Position numbers and translations under genes: made by a program
Part shown: in pieces, positions 1 through 10,177 of the stretch
Numbering within the stretch: position 1 is the stretch's first letter
How the letters are laid out: each line of letters opens with the position of its first letter
Source: Prinsepia uniflora
Lineage: Eukaryota; Streptophyta; Magnoliopsida; Rosales; Rosaceae
Reading direction: 5' to 3'
Length of the DNA: 64,000 bases
NCBI GenBank assembly: GCA_032719365.1
Contig: CM064875.1
Location: 16,541,816-16,605,815 of the forward strand
The notes under the pieces: generated by a model
Database searches by the model: none
Seen by the model: the letters and a program-made list of their open reading frames with translations, nothing else
Told to the model about the DNA's origin: nothing

Positions 1-141
1 TCTGGGTGTCCCGATGTCCCCCAAGAGTTGTTGCAAGAGCTTCGATTAGGCTCGAACTTTGTTGCTTAGCTGCTCGACTTGCTGTGTCAGTCCAAGGCGC
101 GGAAGTGACCCCCTAGGTGTTTGCTCATGACAAGTAGCACG

Positions 142-450
142 TCAGAGCGCACGTCGCGCGCCTTCAGACAGATGCGACGAACCATGTCTCCCCAGTACCT
201 GGGTGTTGGCCTGCGGGTTGCGCAGGGCGTTCAAGTGTCTCCTTAGGTCCAAGTCGGCAGGGAGCTGATTCAGGACTCTTAGAGATGTTTCTCCCGCTAG
301 CAGCCCGTCTGTTTGTTGAAAAAATGATGCGCCTCCCCCCGTCGTAGGTGGGGGGTTCAGGGTAGCAGCAGCCTTACGGAACGTTCCAAAATTGAACATA
401 GGTGTCCAATCCGGCCTTCCGAACGATAGGTGAATTGATGCGTGGCGCGG
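142..450 (-). pseudogene. Distal gag segment of resident LTR retrotransposon
   Basis: This reading frame on the minus strand is the downstream part of the gag-like gene whose first codons lie at 4950-5072. It runs to a TGA at 142. The two parts are separated by the plus-strand element at 456-4949, and they read in the same frame once the insertion and one copy of its 5-bp target duplication are ignored. The segment is polar and includes a run of prolines and glycines followed by DLDLRRHLNALRNPQANTQ. I see no zinc knuckle before the stop. The minus-strand sequence beyond the stop (1-141) still has short coding-like stretches such as QVEQLSNKV, so the TGA may be a decay mutation. Assignment as gag rests on position after the LTR and primer site, not on a recognised domain. 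Confidence 0.5.
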
Positions 451-455
451 GCCGT

Positions 456-1187
456 AATAAATAAAAGTTTGTAATTTAGAGTATTTTGGCGAAAAGAATC
501 TTCCCGATCGGAATTATAACGAAGAAAATTATGGACGAATTTCGGTGAATATTACTAAATTAACTAAATAAATTAATTAATTTTTATTTTGCAGCCCAGC
601 CCAATCCATGCAGCCCAAATCCGTGCAGGCCCCGGCTGCCACAGCCCAACGGTTTAAAGTAGAAGTAAAATTAAGTATTTTAATTATTTTTACTTGTTTT
701 ATTTATTTTATATTTACAACTCCTTTTCAAAACCCCCCTTTTCAATTCTTTATTCTTTATTCTTTTATTCTTGTATTCTTTTAATTCTTTATTCTTTCAT
801 TATTTTTATTATTTTTAATTCTTTTTAATTCTTTTATTCTTTGAATCCTTTTTTATTTTTTTTATTCTTTTATTCTTTGATTCTTTTTTATTCTTTATTC
901 TTTTATTCTTTTATTCTTTTAATTCTTTATTCTTTTATTTTCTTTATTCTCTTATTCATCTATTCCTTTAATTTATTAGTTCTTTGATGATTTAATTCTT
1001 TTATTATTTAATTCTTTTATTCATTATTCTTTTATTCATTTCCCACTAACACATTATAATGTTCCCCTAATTTCCCCGGTTAAGAAACGATCCCTATTTA
1101 CCAATACTACATCTACACAAAAAGGGTTTAAAATTGCATAACACTCAGATTACATGTTTAATTTAATGCGTAGTTTGGGCGTAGTCA
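456..1187 (+). repeat. 5' LTR of element A, twice deleted
   Basis: Bases 456-650 match 2921-3110 of the 3' LTR and 652-1187 match 4429-4949. Compared with the 3' LTR this copy lacks the first ~120 bases and ~1.3 kb of the middle, including the TATA box and the hairpin array. It ends GCGTAGTCA like the 3' LTR. Confidence 0.85.
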
Positions 1188-1193
1188 ATTTTT

Positions 1194-1207
1194 TGGCGCC
1201 GTTTGCC
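1194..1207 (+). other. Primer-binding site of element A
   Basis: TGGCGCCGTTTGCC lies six bases after the LTR end. It resembles the plant Athila/Tat primer site TGGCGCCGTTGCC complementary to tRNA-Asp, with one extra T. A related TGGCGCCAATTTT occurs 25 bases on. Confidence 0.7.
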
Positions 1208-1987
1208 ATTTAACTTTTGGCGCCAATTTTTGGGCGTAGTTTGAGTTGCATTTAACTTGTCAATGATATAAATGAACGGAAATGAATATGTTATGGCCAT
1301 AAAGATAATCACTACAACTTGAAATTTGTTTTGTTAATATTTTGTGATTAAGTGTTTATAACTTGAAGATAATGCATGTAAATTTGGTACATAAGCAAGC
1401 ATGATAAGATAAGTATGAATCATATGAACCTTATGTGAGCTTTAGAACTTTATATACATCTTTGATGAGTGATTTCATAAGTTCTTTGTTTAAAATTGAT
1501 ATACACATTGCCTCATAACTGCTTGCCATAGCTTTTTAATGAACTCTAGAGTACTAGAACTTATTCAATGTGATTTTTCAAAGCTTTTAAGTCAATAAAC
1601 TCTCTGATTTTTGGATATGATTAAGGGCATTAGGGTTAACACCACAAATTCAAAAACATCCATGTTTCCCTATTTTGTGCGGCAACAAGTTGCGACCCCC
1701 TTAGTTTTAACCCTTTCGAGCCCACCGTTAAGCCTTTCTTTCATCACCATGATTATCTAAAACACTTGAGCTTAGTATAGACATCCTTTACCCTTGTTCC
1801 AAGAAACTCGGTTGAAGATATAAAGATTGTGTAAGGAGAAAATGATGATGTTTTGAAAAGACCTTTTATGTGAATTATTTGGATTTACCGACTCAAGCTT
1901 TATTGTATTGTTGACACATGTTATTACCTTGATATTAAAAAAAAAAAAAAAAAAAAAAAATCAAAAAAAAATCAAAAAGAAAAAAAT

Positions 1988-2025
<38 letters not shown>

Positions 2026-2784
2026 TTGAGTCTCGATCAAGGTAATAAGGTTTGGTTATGTAATGTTTTGAGTTAAGTCCCTTACATTTGTAAAATCCGA
2101 CACAAAGAATGACTATGAGGCCCAACATGATGAAATTAGGGCCTATGTTTGAAAGGATGGATTACTGACATCATTGCACTAAGGTTGGGAAGCTATGATT
2201 ACGTTTTGGGAGTCTATTGAGTCTTGGAAACGAATTGAAGCACCACTTGTTCCTATATATTCCTTGCCTCTAAACTTAGCCCCATTACAAACCTTTATAA
2301 AGACCTTATGATCCTTTAAGATGGTAAATTTTGATTAGTGGAGTCAATCACTTGAGTAAGCTTATGGTTTTGGTTTCATTTGTGCAAGTATGTTTTGTTT
2401 TTTATCTTGAGGGTGTTTGTTTTGAAATTTTTGCAAAAAGTACTTCATTTCGATTATGTGAGTATTTCTCACATACTTTGAGTGGCAAACACAAACCCTT
2501 ACAAAATTGAGTGAATTTATGAGTGCATATCCTTGTGAGTTGATTCATACTTGTTTTTATTCATGTTGAGATCCATTTCACCATATTTTACTCATTATCT
2601 TACTTGTTAAAACATTTTGTTACAATGTATTAACTCTTGAATTTCCATATGCTTAAACGCTTTAAGTGAAAAATCTTTTATGCCATGATTGTAATAATGA
2701 AATATTGAGACAAATGGTTAAAGGTTACTTGTATTGATGTTTGTAGTTTAATTTTTAGTATTTGCTAGGGACTAGCAAAGTTTA
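1208..2784 (+). other. Non-coding interior of element A with A-rich tract
   Basis: AT-rich sequence with no ORF matching a retrotransposon protein. An A-rich low-complexity block (A runs broken by TC) occupies 1939-2023. The interior is shared, inverted, with 8761-9935, so it is a heritable part of the family and not random filler. Confidence 0.7.
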
Positions 2785-2798
2785 AGTGTGGGGGTATT
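2785..2798 (+). other. Polypurine tract of element A
   Basis: AGTGTGGGGGTATT immediately precedes the LTR start TGATAGG. The inverted copy has the matching AATACTCCCACACTT at 8746-8760. Confidence 0.75.
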
Positions 2799-3553
2799 TG
2801 ATAGGTCCTCAAATAAGCATTATTTTATATTATTTTATACCCTTTATACTTGACTTTTAATATTTAAATATTAAATAAATAGATAAAATAATTTATTTTG
2901 TGTTTATTTTTGTTTAAAATAAATAAAGTTTTGTAATTTAGAGTATTTTGGCGAAAGAAATCTTCCCGATCGGAATTATAACGAAGAAAATTATGGACGA
3001 ATTTCGGTGAATATTTACTAAATTAACTAAATAAAATTAATTAATTTTTTATTTTGCAGCCCAGCCCAATCCATGCAGGGCCCAATCCGTGCAGGCCCGG
3101 CTGCACAGCCCAACACTCGCCAGGGGCCCCAGCCCGCCACATCCACCAGCCCAGCACGCCAGGCCCAGCCCGCGTCAGTCCTTCCTCCAGCCCAGCGGAC
3201 CCGTCGACAGGCGCTGGCCGATCTGCTGTTTCCTCCATTCGGCGCGCGCTTGTCGATCTCCCAGGCACCGTCTCAGCAGCAGCCCGCCGAGCTCCAGTTC
3301 CTTCATTCAGCAGCCTCCAGCCAAAATTCCATTCCTCTTTTCAGGCAGCTCTCTGCTGAATTTATTTCCAGCAGCTTCCACCCAATTTCCACCCAACTTC
3401 CACCCAAATTCCTTCCACTTTCCAACCCAATTTTGCAAACTTGACAACTCAAAACCACTTCTAAACATCATCACTAATCTTTATTACTCATCATTCCATT
3501 ATTTAAACATTTTTTATTGTATTTGTTTTATGTATTTTTGATAGCTTTTTCCA

Positions 3554-3563
3554 CCTATAAATA
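3554..3563 (+). promoter_or_regulatory. Putative LTR TATA box
   Basis: CTATAAATAG lies mid-LTR in the position expected of a retrotransposon promoter. The inverted copy keeps an equivalent CTATAAATAA at about 7987-7996 (minus strand). Confidence 0.5.
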
Positions 3564-3941
3564 GGGCTTCAATTCTTGTATTTTGGGGAGTCCCCAATTA
3601 GTTTCATTCTTCCATTTCTTTCTTAGTTCTTAGTTCTTAGTTCTTAGTTCTTAGTTTAGTTTCTTTTATTTCTCTCTTTTGAGAGACAATTTTGGGGGAC
3701 CATTTTTAACTTCTTGTAGATTTTCTTATTAATTAGCTTTCTTTTAATTTCTTGTTCTTAATTTATGTTATTTTTTATTTTTCTTAATTTCATTTCTTCT
3801 TTACTTTGTTTCTTGTGATATTTTCTTTGAGATCTCTTAAAACACATTTTTATGCTTTCCTTAAGAAATACCTAGGCCAAAGTAATTCTAAGGCAATTCA
3901 AGAGTTTTAAGACCGAATTTCCTCGTATTTCTTCTTCCATC

Positions 3942-4307
3942 TTCACAAGTTTTCCTGCCGCTGTTCGGTGATTCTTGTGAAAATCCATACTTCTCTACTT
4001 AAATTCTTGTTATTGTTATTGGTTTTTACTTATAATTCAATATATGTGTTGGTATTTTCTTTCTAACATTTGTAAAGTAAGAATGCAATCCTCCATGTGT
4101 TTTACTTTTTGAGTTTCTTTTACTTCATATGTTTTTAGTACTTAAACTTCAATTCGAAAACTAAATGTTGATCCGCTGTTCGGGGCATTCAGGATAGAGT
4201 TGAAGAGATTTAATGTTTGATCGCTGTTCGGCGCATTAAATCACTTACTTAAGGTGAATCATATTATAAAGTAATAATCCCGCTGTTCGGTGCATTTTAT
4301 AATATGA
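3942..4307 (+). other. Array of four hairpins with shared loop CGCTGTTCGG
   Basis: Four inverted repeats follow one another. H1: arms TTCACAAG/CTTGTGAA (3942-3949, 3974-3981). H2: AATGT/GCATT (4164-4168, 4185-4189), with an outer CTTCAA/TTGAAG pair. H3: GATTTAATG/CATTAAATC (4207-4215, 4234-4242). H4: 12-bp arms (4259-4270, 4296-4307). Each loop of about 16-25 bases contains CGCTGTTCGG. The inverted copy retains all four (7320-7674). No function is known to me; a structured RNA element of the retrotransposon transcript is inferred. Confidence 0.7.
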
Positions 4308-4502
4308 AAAAATGTATGCATGTATTTGAGATGATTAAGGTATGATTTCGTGATTGGTTCAATATGAGCATGATGTTTAGAGGTGTTGGTAAAAATATGT
4401 GTTTGAAGAAAATTCACTAGTACAAAGGTTAAAGTAGAAGTAAAATTAAGTATTTAATTATTTTTACTTGTTTTATTTATTTTATATTTACAACTCCTTT
4501 TC

Positions 4503-4805
4503 AAAACCCCCCTTTTCAATTCTTTATTCTTTATTCTTTTATTCTTGTATTCTTTTAATTCTTTATTCTTTCATTATTTTATTATTTTATTCTTTTAATT
4601 CTTTTATTCTTTGATCCTTTTTTATTTTTTATTCTTTTATTCTTTGATTCTTTTTATTCTTTATTCTTTTATTCTTTTATTCTTTTAATTCTTTATTCTT
4701 TTATTTCTTTATTCTCTTATTCATCTATTCTTTAATTTATTAGTTCTTTGATGATTTAATTCTTTTATTATTTAATTCTTTTATTCATTATTCTTTTATT
4801 CATTT
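4503..4805 (+). repeat. TTATTCTTT-rich low-complexity tract in LTR
   Basis: Interspersed TTATTCTTT, TTCTTTTA and similar pentamers to nonamers. The same tract occurs in the 5' LTR at about 725-1040 with small length differences. Confidence 0.8.
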
Positions 4806-4949
4806 CCCACTAACACATTATTAATGTTCCCTAATTTCCCCGGTTAAGAACGATCCCTATTTACCAATACTACATCTACACAAAAAGGGTTTAAATTGCA
4901 TAACACTCAGATTACATGTTTAATTTAATGCGTAGTTTGGGCGTAGTCA

Positions 4950-5072
4950 GCCGTGTAGGAGACGGGAAAATGGTTCTTCTGGAATTTCTGGATGGGGTTC
5001 GCTCACGGCAGCGATCACAGCAGTGGATATGGCACCCTCGGAGGCTCGTGTCGATCGGCGTGTTCTAGCCAT
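4950..5072 (-). pseudogene. N-terminal gag segment of resident LTR retrotransposon
   Basis: The ATG at 5072 opens a frame beginning MARTRRSTRASEG, a basic start of the kind seen in plant Ty3 gag proteins. It lies about 100 bases inside the primer-binding site (5171-5181) of the minus-strand element. After 41 codons the frame meets the target-site duplication of the 456-4949 element; the continuation is at 142-450. This is inferred to be the gag start of an element that extends left beyond the window. Confidence 0.5.
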
Positions 5073-5170
5073 GTGAAGAACGGTAAGTGTTGAAAGTGTG
5101 ATGATGGAGTTTTTCAAGGAAGTACTAAAGAGCAAGTTTTGAGTATTTCTCAAATCGGCTCTCAATGAAA

Positions 5171-5181
5171 GCACCAGTTGT
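5171..5181 (-). other. Primer-binding region of resident LTR retrotransposon
   Basis: On the minus strand the sequence after the LTR reads ACAACTGGTGC, followed by TTTCATTGAGAGC. The string CTGGTGCTTTCATTGAGAGC is common just inside the 5' LTR of plant Ty3/Tat-type elements. It fixes the orientation (minus) and places the 5' LTR to its right. Confidence 0.55.
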
Positions 5182-5695
5182 TGATGCAAAAATCGTCTGG
5201 TTATGTGGAATTCCTTCTTGATCCCTACACACAATAATGAAAATCAAATGGGGTTAAGGTTGAATCCGCGAGGGGGGGGGGGGGGGTGGTGGTTCAATCG
5301 TAAACGCTCTGATGCTTAAGTCAGTTTACTGAGAGAATAAATCGACAGAGTGTTTGCAGGAGTTTTTGATTACCTCTAGAAGTGAGATGAGATCTTCTAT
5401 TTATAGTGAAGCCTTGAGAGTCACCGGAGCGTCTGATTGGTTGAAGGAGAAAGTATTAAATAAGTGATTATACCGAGTATAATCACTTATTTATTAATGA
5501 ATAAATAATTCGCAGGAAAGTTATTATTATCGGTATTGATCTGATTAATTAATATATTTATCTGGCAAATATATTGAATTAATGCGGAGATCGTAACATG
5601 TCGATGTCAATTTTACCAAGGGTAATATTGACATTATGGGAATTGTTGACCACGTGGCGGCTCTAAAATATTCCGGTAATTTATGGTTCCACACA
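5182..5695 (-). mobile_element. 5' LTR of resident minus-strand retrotransposon
   Basis: Read on the minus strand the candidate LTR starts TGTGTGGAACC at 5695 and ends TTTGCATCA at 5182, giving TG...CA ends. It contains a TATA-like CTATAAATAG near 5396-5405, and a G homopolymer at 5271-5286. The second LTR lies outside the window, so the boundaries rest on the TG/CA ends and the primer site only. Confidence 0.5.
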
Positions 5696-6680
5696 TGTTT
5701 AACTACATACTTACAACCCTAATTTGTTCTTTGTAATATATCTTAGGTTCGATGTATTTTTGAAGTTTCTTATCCAAACATAACCTAAAGAAAAAAAATG
5801 TTGAGAGAGAGAAAGCTATCAGCATTCTCTCTAAAATTCTCATCTCCCTGTTTATCTATTTTGACGATCTTCTCCCTTATTTTCTTACCGCCCTTCAGGG
5901 CAGCTCAACTTCCTCTTTGGCTGCAAATCTACCATTTGTGATGGCTTTTCTTCTCTATCCTTTGTGATGATCTTTTTGCTCCACCCTCCGTGGTGGTTGG
6001 TTTCTTCACATTCAATGGTGGTTTTGGGTTTCTTCTCAGATTTGACCATCCACGTCCATACCCACTTCAAAAATCCTCCACCTCCCTCAAAATTTCACCT
6101 TATGTCTTCTCCTTGTGCTTATACTCCCTAGCATCAGCCTTGACTCCACATCTTCACTCCATCTCTATGCTCCGCCCTTCAACCCTATGGGTTTTGTTGT
6201 TTTCATGTTTTGTCGGTCGTCTATGGTGGTTTTTGGTTGTGTTCAAAGTGCTTGTTGAACTAAATGAATGGATTTTGAGAGTGCTTTATGTGCAAGTGGC
6301 TTGCCCACTTTCATTTTCTGGTTAGTTCTTTGGTTTTACATGCAGATATATCCTCAAATGTGATTTTGGTTTCATGGTGTTGTGGAGGCTTTGGTGTCTG
6401 AATATAGAGATGGATGGGGTTGTAGAAAATAATAAAATTTCAGATTTAGGGTTTCTTTAATTTTGTTTTTTTGTATTTTTTTTACATTTTATTTGCTTTT
6501 GGAGCTTGTTGGTATTGGCTTTTGCACTTTGTTTTTTTGGGCTGATTTGGTTCTTTAGCTTTCAATATTTTGTATTAATTTGATTAGAAATGAATTAGTT
6601 TTTCTAAAAAAAAAAAGAAAAAAAAAAGAGAGAAAAATCTTTTATTTTGATTAATTATGTCAGCAATCAAGGCAATTAAA
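5696..6680. other. Unassigned segment, possibly a decayed transcript copy
   Basis: Contains a run of ORF-like sequence on both strands (5885-6325) of low complexity, rich in TTCTTC and GGTGGTT, that resembles no protein I recognise. It is followed by T-rich DNA and an A-rich block at 6606-6634, which could be the tail of a retroposed sequence. No target duplication was found. Confidence 0.3.
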
Positions 6681-6949
6681 AATGTTAATTAAGGAAACAA
6701 AAATGTTGCTTACCTCAGATGTTTTTTAATAAAACATATTAAATCCAAACAAATAAAATCCATAAATTAATCACAAATTGAGAAATGTAGATGTTGACAC
6801 CTAAACAACATCGGTCGCTTAAATATTCACGGAATCTCTTGTCCAATTTTCGATGTAATTATTTTTACATCCATCCATTCAGTTATTTACCTGCATCAAT
6901 AATTAATATTGATAACACTTGAATTATGTAATTAAATAAACACACGAGT

Positions 6950-9935
6950 ATATATACAACTTAAACTCTTTTTGTGTAAATATAGTATTGATAAATAGAG
7001 ATCGTTTTTAACCGGAGAAATTAAGAAATATTAATAATGGTTAGTGAAAAAAAAATAAATAATCAAAGAATGAAATAATGAATGAATTAAAAAATTAAAA
7101 AAATTAAAGAATTAAGAATAAAATGGGGGAGTTTTGAACAAAGTGTAATCACTAACATACATGTAAAAATAATTATGAAATTAATTCTACTCGTACTTCA
7201 ACCTTTATATAAGTGGACTTCCTTCAAATGCAATTTTTACCAATACTCTAACATTATGCTCATGTTTAATCAATCACGAAATCCTACATTCATCATCTCA
7301 ATTATATGCATACATTTTTCATATTATAAATGCACCAAACAGCGGATTATTACTTATAATATGATCTACCTTAAGTTTGTGATTTAATGAGCCCAACAGC
7401 GGTCAAACATTAAGCCTTTTCAATCCTATTATAAGTGTCCCGAACAGTGGATCAACACTTGGCATTGAATTGAAAGTTAAATACTAAAATGTATGAAGTA
7501 AAAGAAATTTAGAAAGTAAAACACATGGAGATTGTATTCATACTTACAAATATTAGAAAGAAAATACCAACACATATATTGAATTATAAATAAAATCAAA
7601 ACAATAACAAAAGTTTAAGTAGAAAAAGATGGTTCTTCACAAGAATCACCGAACATCGGTAGGAAACTTGTGAAAATGGAGAAAGAAATACGAGGAATTC
7701 GGTTTTAAAAACTCTCGAATTGCCTTAAAAATTACCTAATCTTAGGTTTTTCTTAAGAAAATCATAAAAATGTGTACAAAGAGAAGTCAAAGAAAATATA
7801 ATAACAAAATCTAAGAACAAGTCTAAAGAAAAAATTCAAAAGAGAATTAGGAAGAAAAATCTACAAGAAACTAAAAATTGTCCTAAAATATATCTCAAAA
7901 GAGAGGAAAAATGAATTCAAAAGAGGACTAAGAGAGGAGCAAAAAGGGACTAAAAAGGGACCCTTAAACAATGAAATGGCATCCTTATTTATAGAGGAAG
8001 TGCCACTCAAAATCTAAGAAAAATAAAATACAAATTAAATAAAATTATGAAATTATGCTGATTTTTAGGTGAACACATGCTGGAAAATCCGCATAAAGGG
8101 AGCTAGAGTGGGTTCTTGGGAGCACATTGCAGCAGAGCATGGAGGGTCTGGATCGGCATAGTGCTGCAGAGCTGGTGAAGCAGAATCGACAGAGAGCAGT
8201 TGAAAAAGGCTGTTGCAGTTCGGTGGCATGGGTGGGGTAGGTCAGGTCAGTTTCGGCTGGTGCGCACTGACAGAGAACATGGGCATCACGCGTTCGGTGC
8301 TGACAGGGGGAGGGAAGGTTCGGTGCACACACTCTGAACTAAAAGCAGGGGCTTTGGTAGACATCTGTCGACAACACTGGCCTAGCGAAGGAATTGGACC
8401 GGGTTTCACGAATGGGTTGGGCCGCGAACATTTGGGCTGTGGACTGAGGATTGGGCTGATTCTTATGGGCTGGGCTTTGGGCTTCAAATTTGGATTTGGG
8501 CTGCAGCTGCTGCAAATAAATATGGATTTAGTAGTTATCCACCGAATTTTGTCTACAATTTCTTCGTTCTAACTCCGATTGAGACGATTCTTTCTCCAAA
8601 ATGCTCAGAATTCCAAAATTTATTTATTTCTGCAAATTTTCCACAAAATATATTATTTTCTCCAATTTTTTGGTATTTTAATATTAAAAGTTAAGTATAA
8701 AGGGTATAAAACGATATAAAATAAAACTTAATTAAGAGCCTATCAAATACTCCCACACTTAAACTTTGCTAGTCTCTAGAAAATACTAAAATGAAACTAA
8801 AAAATTTAAACAACTAACCCCTTAACCATTTGTCTCAATTTTCATTAATATACATATGGCAATAAAGGTTTTCACTTGAAGGTATTTAAACATATGGAAT
8901 TCAAGAGTTAATATATGGTAACAAAATGTTTCAACAAGTAAGACAATGAGTAAACATGGTGAAATGGATCTCAACACGACTAAAACAAGTAACTCACAAG
9001 GATATGCATTCATAAATTCACTCAATTTGTAAGGGTTTGTGTTTGCACTGAAAGTATGTGAGAAAAATGCTCACATAATAGGAATAAAGTACTTTTTCAA
9101 AATCTCAAACAAATACCTCAAGATAAAAACAAAACATACTTGCACAAATAAACCAAAATCATAAGCCTAATCAAGTGATTAACTTAACTAATCAAATTTT
9201 ACCATCTTAAAGATCATAAGGTCTTTATGAAGGTTGTAATGGGGCTAAGTTTAGAGGCAAGGAAAATATAGGACAAGTGGTGCTCAAATTAGTTCCAAGA
9301 CTCAATAGACTCTCAAAACGTAGCATAGCTTTCCGTCCTTGTGCAATGACATTAATAATCCATTTCTTCTAACATAAGCCAAGTTTCATCACGTTGGGTC
9401 TCATATTCATTCTTTATGTTGGATTTACAAATATAAGCGATATAACTCAAATTTTACATAATCAAACCTTATTACCTTGATAGAGACTCAAAACATTGTG
9501 TTTTTTTGTTTTCTTTTTCATATATCAAGATAATAACATGTGTCAATACTATAATAAAGTTTGAGTAAGTAAATTCATAGAATACATATACAAGTCTTCA
9601 AAATATTATCAATTTCTCTTCACACTTTCTTCATGCCTTCAAATGAGTCCTTAGAACAAGGGTAAATGATGTCTATACTAAGCTCAAGTGTTCAGATAAT
9701 CATGGTGATGAAAGAAAGGCTTAATGTGGGCTCAAATGAGTTAAAAGGAAGGGGGTCGCAACTTGTGAGCACAAATAGGGAACATGGATGTTGAATTTGC
9801 GGTGTTAACCCTAATTCCTTAATCATGTCCAAAATCAAAGAGTTTATTGACTTAAAAGGTTTGAAAATCACATAGAATAAGTTCTAACACTTTAGAGTTC
9901 AACACAACTTGCCATTCACTTTCTATCATTAGCAC
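6950..9935 (-). mobile_element. Diverged inverted copy of element A, truncated
   Basis: On the minus strand this repeats the interior and 3' LTR of element A: interior about 9935-8761, purine tract 8760-8746, LTR start TGATAGGCTC at 8745, LTR running to about 6950. The left (LTR 3') end is too diverged to place exactly, between about 6780 and 6950. The 5' LTR and primer site are missing. Divergence is clearly higher than between the two LTRs of element A. Its right edge abuts the receptor-kinase exon at 9974. Confidence 0.75.
7320..7674 (-). other. Conserved hairpin array in the inverted copy
   Basis: The counterparts of H4 (7320-7329/7354-7363), H3 (7384-7389/7408-7413), H2 (AAGTGT 7433-7438 / ACACTT 7455-7460) and H1 (7636-7643/7667-7674) are all present in order. 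Loops keep the CCGAACAGCGG-like core in three cases with point changes in H1 and H2. In H2 a pair that is A-T in element A is G-C here, a compensatory change. Confidence 0.65.
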
Positions 9936-9973
9936 TCAGATGTTGCAATGAAAAGTAAAATAAAAGATCTCAT

Positions 9974-10177
9974 ATGTTAGAAGTGGTCAAGGAGCTTGAA
10001 AACATACTTAAAAATTTTCCAGCAGTTGACACCATATTTTCGCCATCTACTTCTTCTTACGATGATCAGTCTCCAGCCTCAACATCTTATCTCACTAGGG
10101 GCACATCTTGCATGTCTTCCAGTGTGGCAGGAAGCGATTTAACCAGTGGCGTTGTCCCAACCATGGTGCCTCGATGA
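9974..10177 (+). pseudogene. Last-exon remnant of an LRR receptor-like kinase
   Basis: The frame begins with LEVVKELENIL, the signature that ends the kinase domain of LRR-VIII-type plant receptor kinases (typical form RPxMxEVVKELENIL). It continues into the Ser/Thr-rich tail and ends GSDLTSGVVPTMVPR, closely like the tail of the At1g06840/At5g01950 group. Stop TGA at 10175-10177. In-frame stops lie just upstream, and the preceding DNA belongs to the inverted element A copy, so the kinase and extracellular domains are gone. AG at the 5' edge (TATGTTAG) could be an old splice acceptor. It cannot make a receptor by itself. Identification is from memory of the family; a search would settle it. 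Confidence 0.7.

Larger units (their letters stand above)
456..4949 (+). mobile_element. Non-autonomous LTR retrotransposon A with target duplication GCCGT
   Basis: The element is flanked by GCCGT at 451-455 and at 4950-4954. Its parts in order are a deleted 5' LTR (456-1187), a primer site TGGCGCCGTTTGCC (1194-1207), a 1.6-kb AT-rich interior without coding capacity, a purine tract (2785-2798), and a full 3' LTR (2799-4949). The primer site resembles the tRNA-Asp type used by Athila/Tat Ty3 elements. No gag or pol domain is visible, so it is a LARD-like derivative that needs proteins from elsewhere. It sits inside the gag of a minus-strand element. A diverged inverted copy lies at about 6950-9935. 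Confidence 0.85.
2799..4949 (+). repeat. 3' LTR of element A (2151 bp)
   Basis: Starts TGATAGGTCC, ends GCGTAGTCA. It carries a GC-rich block of PuPuCCCA-type repeats (3055-3240), a TATA box near 3554, four hairpins (3942-4307) and a long TTATTCTTT-rich tract (4503-4805). Several short ORFs cross it but none resembles a protein family. Confidence 0.85.

Noticed and set aside
1939..2023. Poly(A) tail of a retroposed gene
   Set aside because: The A-rich block is interrupted by TC, has no adjoining coding sequence and no flanking duplication, and lies inside the element A interior.
3041..3541. Overlapping Pro/Ser/Gln-rich ORFs
   Set aside because: GC-rich repeat block of the element A LTR; frames overlap on both strands and the inverted copy does not preserve any of them.
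5885..6325. Possible small gene
   Set aside because: Low-complexity, open on both strands, with no domain or splice context that I can support.
8045..8572. ORFs of 81-119 codons on both strands
   Set aside because: They fall in the GC-rich block of the inverted LTR and correspond to non-coding LTR sequence in the sister copy.
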